Source: Megalobrama amblycephala
Lineage: Eukaryota; Chordata; Actinopteri; Cypriniformes; Xenocyprididae
Assembly: GCF_018812025.1 (NCBI RefSeq)
Contig: NC_063061.1
Coordinates: 32,064,509-32,128,508, forward strand
Reading direction: 5' to 3'
Length of the DNA stretch: 64,000 bases
The first letter of the stretch is position 1; each line of letters opens with the position of its first letter. Below are positions 21,494 to 32,259 of this stretch, piece after piece. The notes under the pieces were generated by a model that had not been told where the DNA came from, did not search any database, and was given only the letters and a program-made list of their open reading frames with translations. The translations under genes were made by a program, and so were the position numbers.

Positions 21494-22388
21494 GTGTATA
21501 TATGTATATGTGTGTGTTTATCAGATGTGGTTTTGTATTACTATTTTTTTAATAAAATACTTGGATATATTTTTAATTTGATAGTCCTCTTCAAAACACT
21601 CTTCTAACTAAGGGTACATTTACACAACAATGAGAAATGGAAGAAACAGAGAAGTGCTCCTTGTACAGATGACACCATTGTCAAAATGATCCCCATTCAT
21701 GAAAATCTGTGAAAATGACTAAAACGCTGTATTCTGCTGGCAGGCCATTAGATTGCAATGAAACACTATAGACTGAATGTTTAACGCACATGTGCATGAC
21801 ATTCAAAGATTTGTGTTGTTGTTGTTTACACAAAGACAGTTTTAAAAAAAAAAAACTTTTTTAAAAGTTAGAATTTTCAAACCACCAAAACGCCGCTGTC
21901 ATATAAATTAATGGCCAAAACGCATAAAAAGTAAAAAATGTTCAGTTTTGGGTTGAAAATATCGTATAAACAGCCCCTAAGTAACTTTTTTACAGCTACA
22001 TGTCAACTAATTCTCTTTAGAGTATTGGTAGACTATAGGGTTCAAGTATTTCAAGTGTTACCAAATACTTCATTGACTGAAACTGTACCATGGAATAAAG
22101 TTTTTTTTTTTTTTTTTTTTCTTCTTCTTCTTCTTGCTCATATTATGTTGAAGTCTTCCTGAACATTAAATTCTTAAACTTGAACACACTCAATAATGTA
22201 TACCAAGAAGTGTCACTTTTCATTTGTTTGTTCATAAGACATTGAGTATCACCCAGGTGCATCTGTGAATGTGAAAGCAGTTTTATTTATTTATTTTTTT
22301 CTTAATGAGCATTGGTTTCTGCCTCGGTACCTTGTCATGAACACAGACCTTAGCTTCAAGAATTTGAATGTTATCCCAGCCAACATTT
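21237..22388. other. Repeat-rich spacer
   Basis: It contains an AT microsatellite (21411-21487), a T/TTC tract (22102-22134), and at about 21610-21980 a segment bounded by gtacatttacac.. and ..gtataaacagcccc that resembles a worn MITE. No gene is seen. Confidence 0.5.
21411..21487. repeat. (AT)n microsatellite
   Basis: An AT dinucleotide run of about 75 bp. Confidence 0.97.
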
Positions 22389-23330
22389 GTATGTGGGGCC
22401 CATATGGGTATGAAACGGGTTGAAAAATGGGCCCTATGTAGGATTGTCCGCGGGTTCCATAATGGCCCCATGTTAATTGCCCAGATGGATTTCATGCAGG
22501 ATTGCACCTGCCTCTAGGTGGGCCCCAAGTGGGCAACTTGTGCAAGACCCATCTCGGTCCCAGCTTTAACAGACAATATTTTTATGTGGGGCCCATGTGG
22601 GTTTGAAATGGGCTGAAAAATGGGCTCTATATGGGATTGTCCGTGGGTTCCATAATGGCCCCATGTTAACAGCCCACATGGATTCCATATAGGATTGCAC
22701 TTGTCAATAGGTGGGCCCCAACTGTGCAATATGCACAAGACCCATCTCGGTCCCAGCTTTAACCCAGATACTATTTTTATGTGGGGCCCATGTGGGTTTG
22801 AAATGGGCTGAAAAATGGGCTCTATATGGGATTGTCCGTGGGTTCCATAATGGCCCCATGTTAACAGCCCACATGGATTCCATATAGGATTGCACTTGTC
22901 AATAGGTGGGCCCCAAGTGGGCAACTTGTGCAAGACCCATCTCGGTCCCAGCTTTAACACAGACAATATTTTTATGTGGGGCCCATGTGGGTTTGAAATG
23001 GGCTGAAAAATGGGCTCTATGTGGGATTGTCCGTGGGTTCCATAATGGCCCCATGCCAATTGCCCAAATGGATTTCATGCAGGATTGCACTAGCCACGAG
23101 GTGGGCCCCAACTGGGCAACTTGTGCAAGATCCATATGGGTCCCAGCTTTAAGTTTTATGTGGGTACTACATGGGCTTGAAATATGGGTTGTAAGTGGGA
23201 TTGTCCATGGGTTCCATGTTGGCCCTTTGTCAATTTCCCATGTAGATTATATGCAGGATTTCACTGGGTGTTAGGTAGGGCCCAACTATTAAACATATGC
23301 AAAACCCATCCTGGTCCCATCTTCAAGGTT
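22389..23330. repeat. ~195 bp tandem repeat, about 4.8 copies
   Basis: Copies start at atgtggggcccatgtgggt near 22391, 22584, 22779, 22974 and 23158, with spacings of 193, 195, 195 and 184 bp. The middle copies are almost identical; the outer ones diverge. The 195 bp period is 65 codons. The minus strand is open for 181 codons across three units (WNPRTIPYRAHF, HFKPTWAPHK in one frame, MGPLWNP in another), and the plus strand is open for 122 codons. There is no promoter or splice support, so I treat it as a minisatellite rather than a gene. Confidence 0.8.
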
Positions 23331-23677
23331 TCAGTGGACCATAATGCCCATACCCACCCCTGCTCTGACCAGAATAAGACTTTGAACAATTTAAAATAAG
23401 ATAAATGCATTCCTCACTAAGACAAACTACCATGTTAACAATGCACAACTTTTATTTATATGTTATTTTCTACCTGAATAGTAATCTGAATAGCAAAACC
23501 ACACAAATAAAATAGCAAAAAATTACCAGGGCAGAATGCAGTAGAGAACACAGTGAGACTGAAATCCTTTCAATTTCAGTTTTATTTAATGGCAGAAAAC
23601 TACAACTATAATAAAGTACTTCAATACAAGAACTACAACAGAAGCAGCAACTTAAAATAATGTTATAACTCAACCAT

Positions 23678-23859
23678 AAAGGGATAGTTCACCAAAAATG
23701 AAAATTCTGTCATCATTTGCTATCATTTACTTTTGTCATCATTTACTAAACATCTTCATTTCTGTACAGCAGAACAAAGAAATTTATACAGGTTTGGAAT
23801 AACTTGATGTGGAGTAAATTATGACAGAATCTTCATTTTTGGGTGAACTATCCCTTTAA
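23678..23859. mobile_element. 182 bp MITE
   Basis: It starts aaagggatagttcacc and ends gggtgaactatcccttta, with inverted ends of about 35 bp (gaaaattctgtcat / atgacagaatcttc). It is the same terminal family as 8541-9080. Confidence 0.85.
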
Positions 23860-23995
23860 GCTACAGCCAACTTTTGGTGCATTCTCGCTGCCCTCTGTCC
23901 TCCTCTGTCTCTTGCTCCAGTAAACCACTTCGACAGTGCCCTCTCCGCTTCTTGCAAGTTAACCTTGGACGTCAGGGGGTTGTTCTTAAGAGCCT
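23856..23995 (-). other. Candidate orphan terminal exon
   Basis: On the minus strand, ttttgcag (acceptor) precedes a 46-codon open frame (ALKNNPLTSK, NLQEAERALSKWF, RGGQRAARMHQKL) that ends in TAA at 23858-23856. That stop lies within the terminal repeat of the adjacent MITE. The composition looks coding (charged, helical), but I recognise no family and no partner exon. It could be a relic exon of a transposon-encoded protein. Confidence 0.3.
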
Positions 23996-24051
23996 CTGCA
24001 AAAACAAATAACAATATACATGCTAATTAATATTACAAATAGGGATGGTCT

Positions 24052-24723
24052 GGGGTGCGTTTCCTGAACAACGATGTAACTCGCTGCTGAGCTACCATAG
24101 TACGATGCATCATTGAACAAATCATCTAGCTAGTCACGACTGTTTCCCGAAACCGTATTGTCACAAACCTGTCGTTCAGCCACGTTGGTAAATGACGTCA
24201 CAGAGATGGTGAGTTATAACTTCTTTAAATGAATCCGTTTGAGATCGAATTAATGCTAGATTTTCTGCTATAAATAGTGGACATGGCATTAGAGGACTAA
24301 TTCTCATTTTTCTATTATTTTGCTTTATTTCCAGATTCAATTATATGCTTGTTCTTACGTACTAGAGCACGTACGCACATGCGCACTCTCCAAAAATGGT
24401 GCTTTAAATCTCTTGACAAACTAAAATATATAAATGACATTTGTATATATTCTAAATAAAATATATACATTGTATTTAATGACATGCAGCTTGCTTATTT
24501 TGCTCAAGATAACAATTTATTAAGTCCACATGTCATAAAAACAAGAAACTATGCTTCTAACCACAGGTCGAGAGCTGTCGTTCCAACCACACAAGTTTGC
24601 GATGCAGTTTGCGAATGTTCGTTTGAACGATGGTTTCGGGAAACACCAAATCATTGAACAATGTAAGTAATGATGGAACTTGCGATGTTAGTTGGCCAAC
24701 GATGCTTTTGGGAAACACACCCC
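24052..24723. mobile_element. ~670 bp MITE
   Basis: The terminal inverted repeats are ggggtgcgtttcctga.. and ..ttttgggaaacacacccc. Sub-terminal cgttgttcaa/cgatggtttcggg motifs recur in both orientations. The interior is non-coding and AT-rich. A fish hAT-like MITE is my best guess. Confidence 0.65.
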
Positions 24724-24884
24724 TGATCGGTTGGCTGCAGTTCAGTGTTTGTAGATAATCACATTCAGTATGACTAAATCGTTAGTTACTAGGGGTGTGC
24801 AAGACTACCCAGGTGAAAAAAAAGTGCAGTAAAATACACTTTATTTTAGTACACTTCCATAATGTACTTAAAGTGCTTTATTTC

Positions 24885-25500
24885 CGTACACTTATTTTGT
24901 ACGTAACCCTAAAAATGGCAAGACCCTAAAGAGACACCAGAAAATTAATATTTTGCTATTTTCCATCTTATTAGGACACCAACTTGATCATTTTTTTCAA
25001 AATATTTAATTTAAATTTTAATGTTTGTCTCCCACAGGATACGTTACCAGTTTAGGGGTATAAATTGACTGAAAACCGAATTCTTGTTTGGCAATGCCTT
25101 TTCACAACATTTTAAACTATTTCAAAACATTTTATTCTCTAATAACTTATAATAAACATTCTTTGTGACATATTCTGATAAACAATAAGTGATAAACAAT
25201 ATTTATGAATAAGTGATAAACAATATTTCCAATATTGAAAACTCATTTAAGTTAGTGCAACACAGATAAATTTCATACTAGCCCTAAAAAGGGCAAAGAG
25301 AAATCAGAAAATTATTTTATTGTTATTTTCTATCTAATTAGGACACAAATAATACATTTTCATGATTTTTTTTTTAAAGAGACTTTTATTTATTTATTTA
25401 TTTTTTTGTGGATACGCCACCCCTTTGTCGGTATAAATTAAGTGAAAAAATAATGTTTTTTGGCAATGCAAATTTTAAAACACTTATTCTCTCATAACTT
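24885..25500. repeat. Diverged direct duplication
   Basis: 24885-25110 and about 25275-25470 share ordered blocks: ccctaaaaa.ggcaa, gaca/gaa.atcagaaaatta, ttattttc.atct.attaggaca, gatacg.., ggtataaatt, and tttggcaatgc. The period is about 385 bp. No coding frame is seen. Confidence 0.6.
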
Positions 25501-25836
25501 AAAGCAAACATTCATAAAATTCTGTTGAACAATAAGTATAATGCCTATTTATTAATATATCTGTTTACTGTATCATATTTAATACTTAAAATTCTAGGGC
25601 AAATAAATTATCAATATGAACAAATCTTAGCTGAAAACCCTGTCGTACACAATCTCCTTCATGCCTTCTGTACTCGGATTGATAGTTCAAACTTATAAAG
25701 TAAATTTAAAAGAAAAAATTACTGTGCTGAAGCAATTTGGTTATTTATATTCATTCACCATTTTTTAATGTTAAAATTTACTATTTACAATACTAATAAA
25801 CTACTTTTTTTTTCTTTTTTTTTTTTCTTTTTTACA

Positions 25837-26254
25837 TGTTAATGTAAATGTCAAATATGACAACAGGCTTTTTGGGGCACATTTATATGTCCATCTCTCA
25901 ATTATCATTGATTTGCAAAAAATTGCATATAATGAGTTATAAAAGCCTGATATATAAATATGATGCTCAACAACAACAACAACAACACCACAAAAAAAAC
26001 ATGCACATATATTTATATACAAGTTTGTATTTCATTTTGAGTATCATATACACACACATCTGGTTCGCTATCTCTGTGGCCACTCTCAATGTAGACATAA
26101 TGATTTTTATACTGTACAAACTATATATTCTATCCTCTCACACTGGGATAGATAGATATATGCAAATCAATGATAATTGAGAAATGGATAAATAAGTGTT
26201 CCCCAAAACCCTGCTGTGTCATATTTGATATTTACATTAACATTAAAACAATGT
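25837..26254. mobile_element. ~418 bp inverted-repeat element
   Basis: The ends match as reverse complements over about 90 bp: gttaatgtaaatgtcaaata.. ttttggggcac.. caattatcattgatttgcaa on the left, ttgcaaatcaatgataattg.. ccccaaaaccctgctg.. tttacattaac on the right. It is non-coding and probably a MITE. Confidence 0.75.
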
Positions 26255-26532
26255 AAAATTTGTAATGTAAGTTTTACAATGTAATAACTTTAGATAGTAA
26301 GAACTGTTAGATAGTAAGTATGACATTATAAATACAACCTATTGTTTCCAAACTTAAAAATGGCTATACTCAATGTTGGATGTATAAACCTGAAGAAGAA
26401 CATCTTCAATTAAAAATTATTTGTACAAGCATGATGATATAAAGCTACATTTAAATAAATTATTTTCAATTTATTTTTAAATTGTTAAGATTTGAATTAT
26501 TACTCGTGTGCAAGGCTTGCAAAAGAACCAGA

Positions 26533-26617
26533 GGGTATATAAGGCGAAGTCTGTGACCTGGACGCGCATAACAGGACTCCATTCAGGCAGGTGCAAGAGG
26601 AGAGTAAATTTTCATGA
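26533..26617 (+). promoter_or_regulatory. TATA box and candidate first exon
   Basis: gggtatataaggcg at 26531-26544 is a strong TATA-type box. About 80 bp downstream, tcatgag is followed by a consensus donor (gtaagt). If the ATG is used, exon 1 codes only Met plus two bases. An acceptor (tttccag, ending 27423) follows after an intron of about 800 bp. The geometry is gene-like, but the product is unknown. Confidence 0.45.
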
Positions 26618-27423
26618 GGTAAGTTCTTTTACCTAACCAATTTAAGTTAATTTAAATCATAAAATCCACATAATAATATACAAATAATCCCACTACAAAT
26701 ATCAATTTAACAATATGAAGAAAATAAATAATACAATAGCTATATACCCTACCCTAACACTAACAGTCCGATGGAACAGTTTGTTTTTCACAGGACAATT
26801 CTAAACAACAACAACAACACAACAAAAACATAAATAAATATCAGCCACGCTTTTACCATATTTATATAACCCATTGGTCAAAGAACTGTCTTTTCCGGCA
26901 AATGTACCAAAGGCAGCCTACAAGTTAAATGTTTTAGATTACTGTACAAACTTTGCGTTAATACCGTTAATATCCGTTTATACCGTTATATGTGAAATCA
27001 TTGTACATTTACTGTACAAACAATGGTTTTGTGTTAATACCGTTAATGTCCGTTTTGTACCGTTATATATGTGTGAAATCATTGTACATTTACTGTACAA
27101 ACACTGGCTTTAATGGCTTTAAACACTGGCGTTAATACCGTTATTTCCATTATTTATGTGTGACGTCATGTGCGCGTTCTCAAAGGCTTGACTGCAAGCG
27201 CGCGTGCTCCCCCTCTCTCACACACGCTGAAAGAGAACTATAGTCAAACTACATGAAAATACTACTACAATTAAATAAATAAATAAATAACTAGTTGATT
27301 AATTAAATAATTAATTTATTAAATAATTAAACATATGATCAGAATATCAACTTGCCTAATAATTATGCACTCAACGGAATTAATTTTTTTTGACCACGTT
27401 TTTTTTTTTTTCATTGTTTCCAG

Positions 27424-27841
27424 AATAGCCTCGAGACGATCACCATATGAAAGAGCAGAGCCAATAAGAGTGCGATGCTACGCACCACGTGCAGAACACT
27501 AACTTTCAAGACAGTTGATGGGGTCATCAAGGCAGACAAACAGCGGACCACTACTTTGGCTGCCTTGTGGGATGGCATAAAAGCCTTCACATGTCCACAG
27601 TCTGACCAGCCACAATTTGAAGAGGATCAGACATATTATTAAAAATTACATAGTACAAAAAAAATATGGAAAAGACTCCATAATTGTAAATCACAAGGCG
27701 AGCATTTTTAAAACTTCCCCCCTTCCACTAAGCAAAGAAGAAGAGAGGTTAGCCATGGAAGTCCTGCTTCCTCTTTCAAGGGAAATAACTGGTGAAGAAC
27801 CTGACCTCAGGAGGGAATGTTACCCTCAGAGGATACATTAA
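27424..27841 (+). other. Candidate exon region, product unknown
   Basis: Spliced to ATGAG it would read a short peptide (MRIASRRSPYERAEPIRV..) ending at TAA 27500-27502. In another frame, ATG 27476 gives 54 codons (MLRTTCRTLTFKTVDGVIKA.. FEEDQTYY). A third open stretch (27641-27838: KKYGKDSIIVNHKASIF, PLSKEEERLAMEVLLPLSRE, EPDLRRECYPQR) looks coding by composition. The frames do not join without shifts, so this is either a broken gene or an unresolved exon structure. I do not recognise the family. Confidence 0.35.
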
Positions 27842-29020
27842 TAATGTGAGTAAAAAAAAAAAAAATGTTTTAAGAAGTTTACTGTTTCCCAGTCTTGGTC
27901 CTAGAGATATCCAACTATACTTTGTAATGTATTAGGGAAACTGTGGATTCCTTTGAAGTACTCTGCAAAAAAAAAGAAAAAAGAAAAAAAAGAAAAGTTG
28001 ATTCAACTTAAAATAATTTGTAACCTGGCTGCCTTAAAATGTTGTGTTCAATAAGCTAAAAAACATTTGTTGTTTACACATATATTGGAGTTCCTTAAAC
28101 CTAGAATTAATCAACTTTATATTTTGTATAACCAACAAGTTTTTAGTAAGCCTAACTAGACGAGAAAATTGTGCCAACCTAAATTCAAGTTGAAACAACA
28201 TTAAATTAGTGAGACCAACAAACGTGGAGTTGTTCAAACTAAGCTTTTTGTTGAATAAACTTGTAAGTACAAATTGGCCAAACTAAGCGTCTTGTTGAAT
28301 TAACTTCAGCCAGGTTACTTTTTCAAGAATAGTTAATCTCACTAGTAATGTTAAGTTCATTCAACTGGCCAAACTATGTAATTTGCCCACACAACTCAAG
28401 TTTCTATTTTCTACTGTACCACATAAAAATGGAATGAACATTTAAGAACATGCAATGTATTTTATTTCAAAATTGACAGCATGCTATTTAGTATTAGTGT
28501 TTAATATAAAAACACCTTTAAAAACAAACATTGACATTTCATATTAACTGTGGAACTATTATCTAAAAAAAAGTATAAAAAGTATGTTTGTCAAACAATT
28601 ATTTTTACAAAAAAATGTATGAAAACTAAGTTTTCATTACATAACGTCTGTCAAACAATCATCTAAAAAAACTTAACAGTTTTCATTTCATAATGTTTTT
28701 GTCGAACAATTTTCTAAAAAAAAAAGTATGAAAACTTGTACATGCAACAAGTTTTGGTAGCTTAGATTAACTCAGTGGCATTTTAGAACAAATATGTTAA
28801 ACTTTTTTTAACCATGCAAAATGGTGGTGTGATGCAACTACTGATTAGTGTACAAACAGTAAACATTTGTGTAACTAACAAATCAATGCTACCAACTGAA
28901 ACTGTATTGATGACATTAACTAGGACAACTTGCCACTACACTTTGTCTTGAAGCAAACTGTTGCGGAGTCCATTAAATAATCGCAGAACTATTGCCACTG
29001 CCAATGCCCATGAACACTTT
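27842..29020. other. AT-rich spacer with a MITE-like segment
   Basis: About 27965-28340 carries repeated gttgattcaactta / ttgttgaattaac motifs typical of a fish MITE with a ctgcaaaaaa end. 28560-28740 has repeated ctaaaaaaa.gtatgaaaa units. No gene is seen. Confidence 0.45.
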
Positions 29021-29266
29021 TTATATCACCTCAAATGTGTACTTCAGCCTCTTGGGATAGTCTATGTTAAGATAGTAAAGAAGACCCACGAGTGTAGCAA
29101 AGGCAAAAGCAACATCTCCTAGGTCACGTTTGACAATCTGCTCCTCCAGAACCACCACAACATCCACCTCCCTTTCTAGCAACACTGTGCTGCTCCCGCC
29201 TTCTTCAGTGATGATGAGAATGCCAACATCAACTTCTTTTGTAGCATCTTTTTCTGAACTGTCAGC
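29021..29266 (-). pseudogene. C-terminal exon of a fish multicopy gene family, isolated
   Basis: After a consensus acceptor (gttcttag) an 81-codon frame runs to TAA (29023-29021): ..KEVDVGILIITEEGG.. VVVLEEQIVKRDLGDVAF.. LVGLLYYLNIDYPKRLKYTF. This block (valine-rich strand, acidic Leu-Gly-Asp linker, LNIDYPK..YTFE end) resembles the last exon of an uncharacterised family that is highly expanded in fishes, often annotated as SAM-domain-like. I see no matching upstream exons within the window, so it is a fragment or a gene whose other exons are lost. Function unknown. Confidence 0.4.
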
Positions 29267-29850
29267 CTAAGAACATAATGAACAAAGATATTAGTAATTA
29301 AGCATGTACTGTTACATTAACAATTTCAATGTACAATGTAAAAAATTCAATTCAAATTCTGTATGAAATGACAAATGCAACATTGATGATTACCTGAAGA
29401 AAAATTTCTCTCATGAGACACATCAATATAATTTGTGTAGTACTAGGCTGTATCACTTTTCTCAAAACCAGACCAATATATTACTTTTACACCTAATACT
29501 AATTAATTTACAGGTTTAAACTTTGCCACTATCCTAGGTTTTGATCATTTGTCAGCAAGATTTTAGTCATTTAAGTTACAATAAAATTTATTATGAAGAC
29601 TGGTTATTAAATATCCAGCTCTTGGACATTTGTAACCAGTTCTAAAATGGAACCAATTTTTGACACCCAACCCTACTCTCAATGCCAGTAGCACTGGGCT
29701 GAGCTTTGCCACTGTAGTGTGAAAGCACTGTAAGGGTATTTTTCTGTCACTATTGTCCTCAGGCATGTTTTAGTCGGTTAATATTAACCTGTATCTGTTG
29801 AGTTGCATTTGTCGGCCACGGTCTCTGCTAAAATAATTCCTTTTCTACGT

Positions 29851-30728
29851 AAAGGTGCTCTAAGCGATCCTGGGTGGAGTAACTTCCTGTTGACGTGTTG
29901 CCAAACAAAACAGAGGCTAGCTAGACCCTCCCTCATCCTCCCATTACCAGAAGCACATTTCACCACCTGAGATTATAACTTCAGCTCCTACACAAGGAAA
30001 CGCAATAATAATAGCATGATAACATTAGCTTTGCGTTTCACAGAAAGCATAAACAATGGCTCCGTCGTAAACAAATTTAGTCAAAGTTGTCAATAGGCTA
30101 TAAACGAATTCATAACAAACAGTGGGTGAAAACAATCCTTATTTGTGTTTATATCCTTGTGTTGGTTAGGCGAACATGAACGTAACATCCATTTAGAATA
30201 ACAAAAAATGGTTTAACTCACCTGTCCAGCAAAAAAGAGCCACCTGAATGTCGGATTGGAAGCCCTTCTGCCGCCAGAGTTCTCGCCACCTTTCAAAGGC
30301 TTTTCCTATGTAAATTCGGGACTTTCAGCATTCCTTCTCCTTTTCCCTTTTCTTTTCCAGGTGTTCATTAGAATGTCGTCGCTTTGGTCATGTGTCGGCC
30401 ATATCAAGATCACATAATTCGAACTTCCCTCTTTATGCTTCTCTCTTCTACACACCCCCCTTCATGTGCATGCGCACTAACCCCAAAACTCCACCCCCAA
30501 ATCATTCTTGTCGGTTATTGGCTGGAGCATGTTTATTATGTTTCGTGGTTCAGACTGCACCAGTTTGTTTTTGTGTCCGTTTTCGAGCTTGTGGCGACTA
30601 CAGAGACTGCGTTTTTTTACAGTGTGTTCAGGGGACTGGCAGCTAGTGGAGAGTGAGGAGATGTTTGCTGTATGTGACAAAAAAAATGTTTTGGCCTAAA
30701 AACGTGTGACATCACTTAGAGCACCTTT
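29851..30728. mobile_element. 878 bp non-autonomous DNA element
   Basis: The terminal inverted repeats are aaaggtgctctaagcgat and its complement (one mismatch) at 30711-30728. The sub-terminal cctgggtggagtaacttcct block recurs at 46975-47075 in another fragment. A short open stretch on the minus strand (30222-30330: SRIYIGKAFERWRELWRQKG.. DIQVALF) ends at a GTGAGT-type donor; it may be a captured or transposon-derived exon. The superfamily is uncertain, hAT-like at best. Confidence 0.65.
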
Positions 30729-31081
30729 AATTAAAAAGTTAAAATGAGAAATTTCATATTTAAATATTGAGTTAAATTTATGTAGACAAATAGTAAATGC
30801 TGTGTAAATATATTAATGCCATTTCTCATGTCGTTTTTGTCTCACCTCTGCATTGCAAAGATTTTGTTGATAATAAAATAATATTTTATATGATTGGTAA
30901 TAACAGCCCTATACTGTGCTGTTATTTTAATTGAATTTAATTTGAATGTTAGAATTTTACTTAAAAGGTGATGCATACATCTAATCGGTTTAGAAAAATG
31001 GCCTTATTTAGGTAAAAATGCTACTAGAAATCAATGTGATCTGAAAATTTACTTTTGTCAGTATTGCAGCCCGCTAATGTA
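30729..31081. other. AT-rich spacer, nothing recognised
   Basis: No open frame, repeat end or splice-flanked exon is seen. Confidence 0.5.
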
Positions 31082-31967
31082 TACACTCACCTAAAGGATT
31101 ATTAGGAACACCACACTAATACTGTGTTTGACCCCCTTTCGCCTTCAGAACTGCCTTAATTCTACGTGGCATTGATTCAACAAGGTGCTGAAAGCATTCT
31201 TTAGAAATGTTGGTCCATATTGATAGGATAGCATCTTGCAGTTGATGGAGATTTGTGGGATGCACATCCAGGGCACGAAGCTGCCGTTCCACCACATCCC
31301 AAAGATGCTCTATTGGGTTGAGATCTGGTGACTGTGGGGGCCATTTTAGTACAGTGAACTCATTGTCATGTTCAAGAAACCAATTTGAAATGATTCGAGC
31401 TTTGTGACATGGTGCATTATCCTGCTGGAAGTAGCCATCAGAGTATGGGTACATGGTGGTCATAAAGGGATGGACATGGTCAGAAACAATGCTCAGGTAG
31501 GCTGTGGCATTTAAACGATGCCCAATTGGCACTAAGGGGCCTAAAGTGTGCCAAGAAAACATCCCCCACACCATTACACCACCACCACCAGCCTGCACAG
31601 TGGTAACAAGGCATGATGGATCCATGTTCTCATTCTGGTTACGCCAAATTCTGACTCTACCATCTGAATGTCTCAACAGACATCGAGACTCATCAGACCA
31701 GGCAACATTTTTCCAGTCTTCAACTGTCCTATTTTGGTGAGCTCGTGCAAATTGTAGCCTCTTTTTCCTATTTGTAGTGGAGATGAGTGGTACCCGGTGG
31801 GGTCTTCTGCTGTTGTAGCCCATCCGCCTCAAGGTTGTGCGTGTTGTGGCTTCACAAATGCTTTGCTGCATACCTCGGTTGTAATGAGTGGTTATTTCAG
31901 TCAAAGTTGCTCTTCTATCAGCTTGAATCAGTCGGCCCATTCTCCTCTGACCTCTAGCATCAACAAG
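31082..31967 (-). mobile_element. Tc1/mariner transposon, 5'-truncated
   Basis: The left (3') terminal repeat tacactcacctaaaggatta follows a TA. The transposase gene reads leftward. The right end, carrying the transposase N-terminus and second inverted repeat, is missing; homology stops near 31967, about 55 bp before the zinc-finger inverted duplication begins. Confidence 0.8.
31116..31940 (-). CDS. Tc1/mariner transposase, N-terminally truncated, DD36E spacing
   Basis: 274 codons run from an in-frame ATG (MGRLIQADRRATLTEI), inside what is normally the second helix-turn-helix. The transposase would cut and paste DNA at TA dinucleotides. Visible landmarks are the HTH remnant and RRMGYNSRR linker (about 30-46), first catalytic Asp in AWSDESRC (83), GGGGVMVWG (118-126), second Asp in FQQDNAPCH (174), and the last acid in SPDLNPIEHLWD (Glu211). 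Thirty-six residues separate the last two acids, against 34 in classical Tc1. The frame is intact, but the missing N-terminal DNA-binding helix makes it unlikely to be active. Confidence 0.9.
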   Translation of the reverse strand: MGRLIQADRRATLTEITTHYNRGMQQSICEATTRTTLRRMGYNSRRPHRVPLISTTNRKKRLQFARAHQNRTVEDWKNVAWSDESRCLLRHSDGRVRIWRNQNENMDPSCLVTTVQAGGGGVMVWGMFSWHTLGPLVPIGHRLNATAYLSIVSDHVHPFMTTMYPYSDGYFQQDNAPCHKARIISNWFLEHDNEFTVLKWPPQSPDLNPIEHLWDVVERQLRALDVHPTNLHQLQDAILSIWTNISKECFQHLVESMPRRIKAVLKAKGGQTQY

Positions 31968-32259
31968 GCATTTTCATTTAATGGCATACTCCTCATTTAA
32001 AAAAAACAAAATTTTTAACCATATAACACTACCGTCCCGCCAGCGGACCACTGGGTCGTTAAAGGGATAAACTTGTTTGCTTAAAATTTTTGTGAATAAT
32101 TTGCTGATGCAGGTACAAAAAGACATTTTTTAACTGCAAAAAATAAAGAAAATAAAACTTGTCACCCATGGCGCCAACTATAGCTGGAGAGGAGAGATTT
32201 GGCTGTGGCTAACTTACACAGAAGAGATTTTGTTGTTCAGCACATAAAAATGAACTACT

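Noticed and set aside
22514..23274. Long open frames on both strands
   Set aside because: They follow from the 195 bp tandem repeat period being a multiple of three. Kept as a finding, not as genes.
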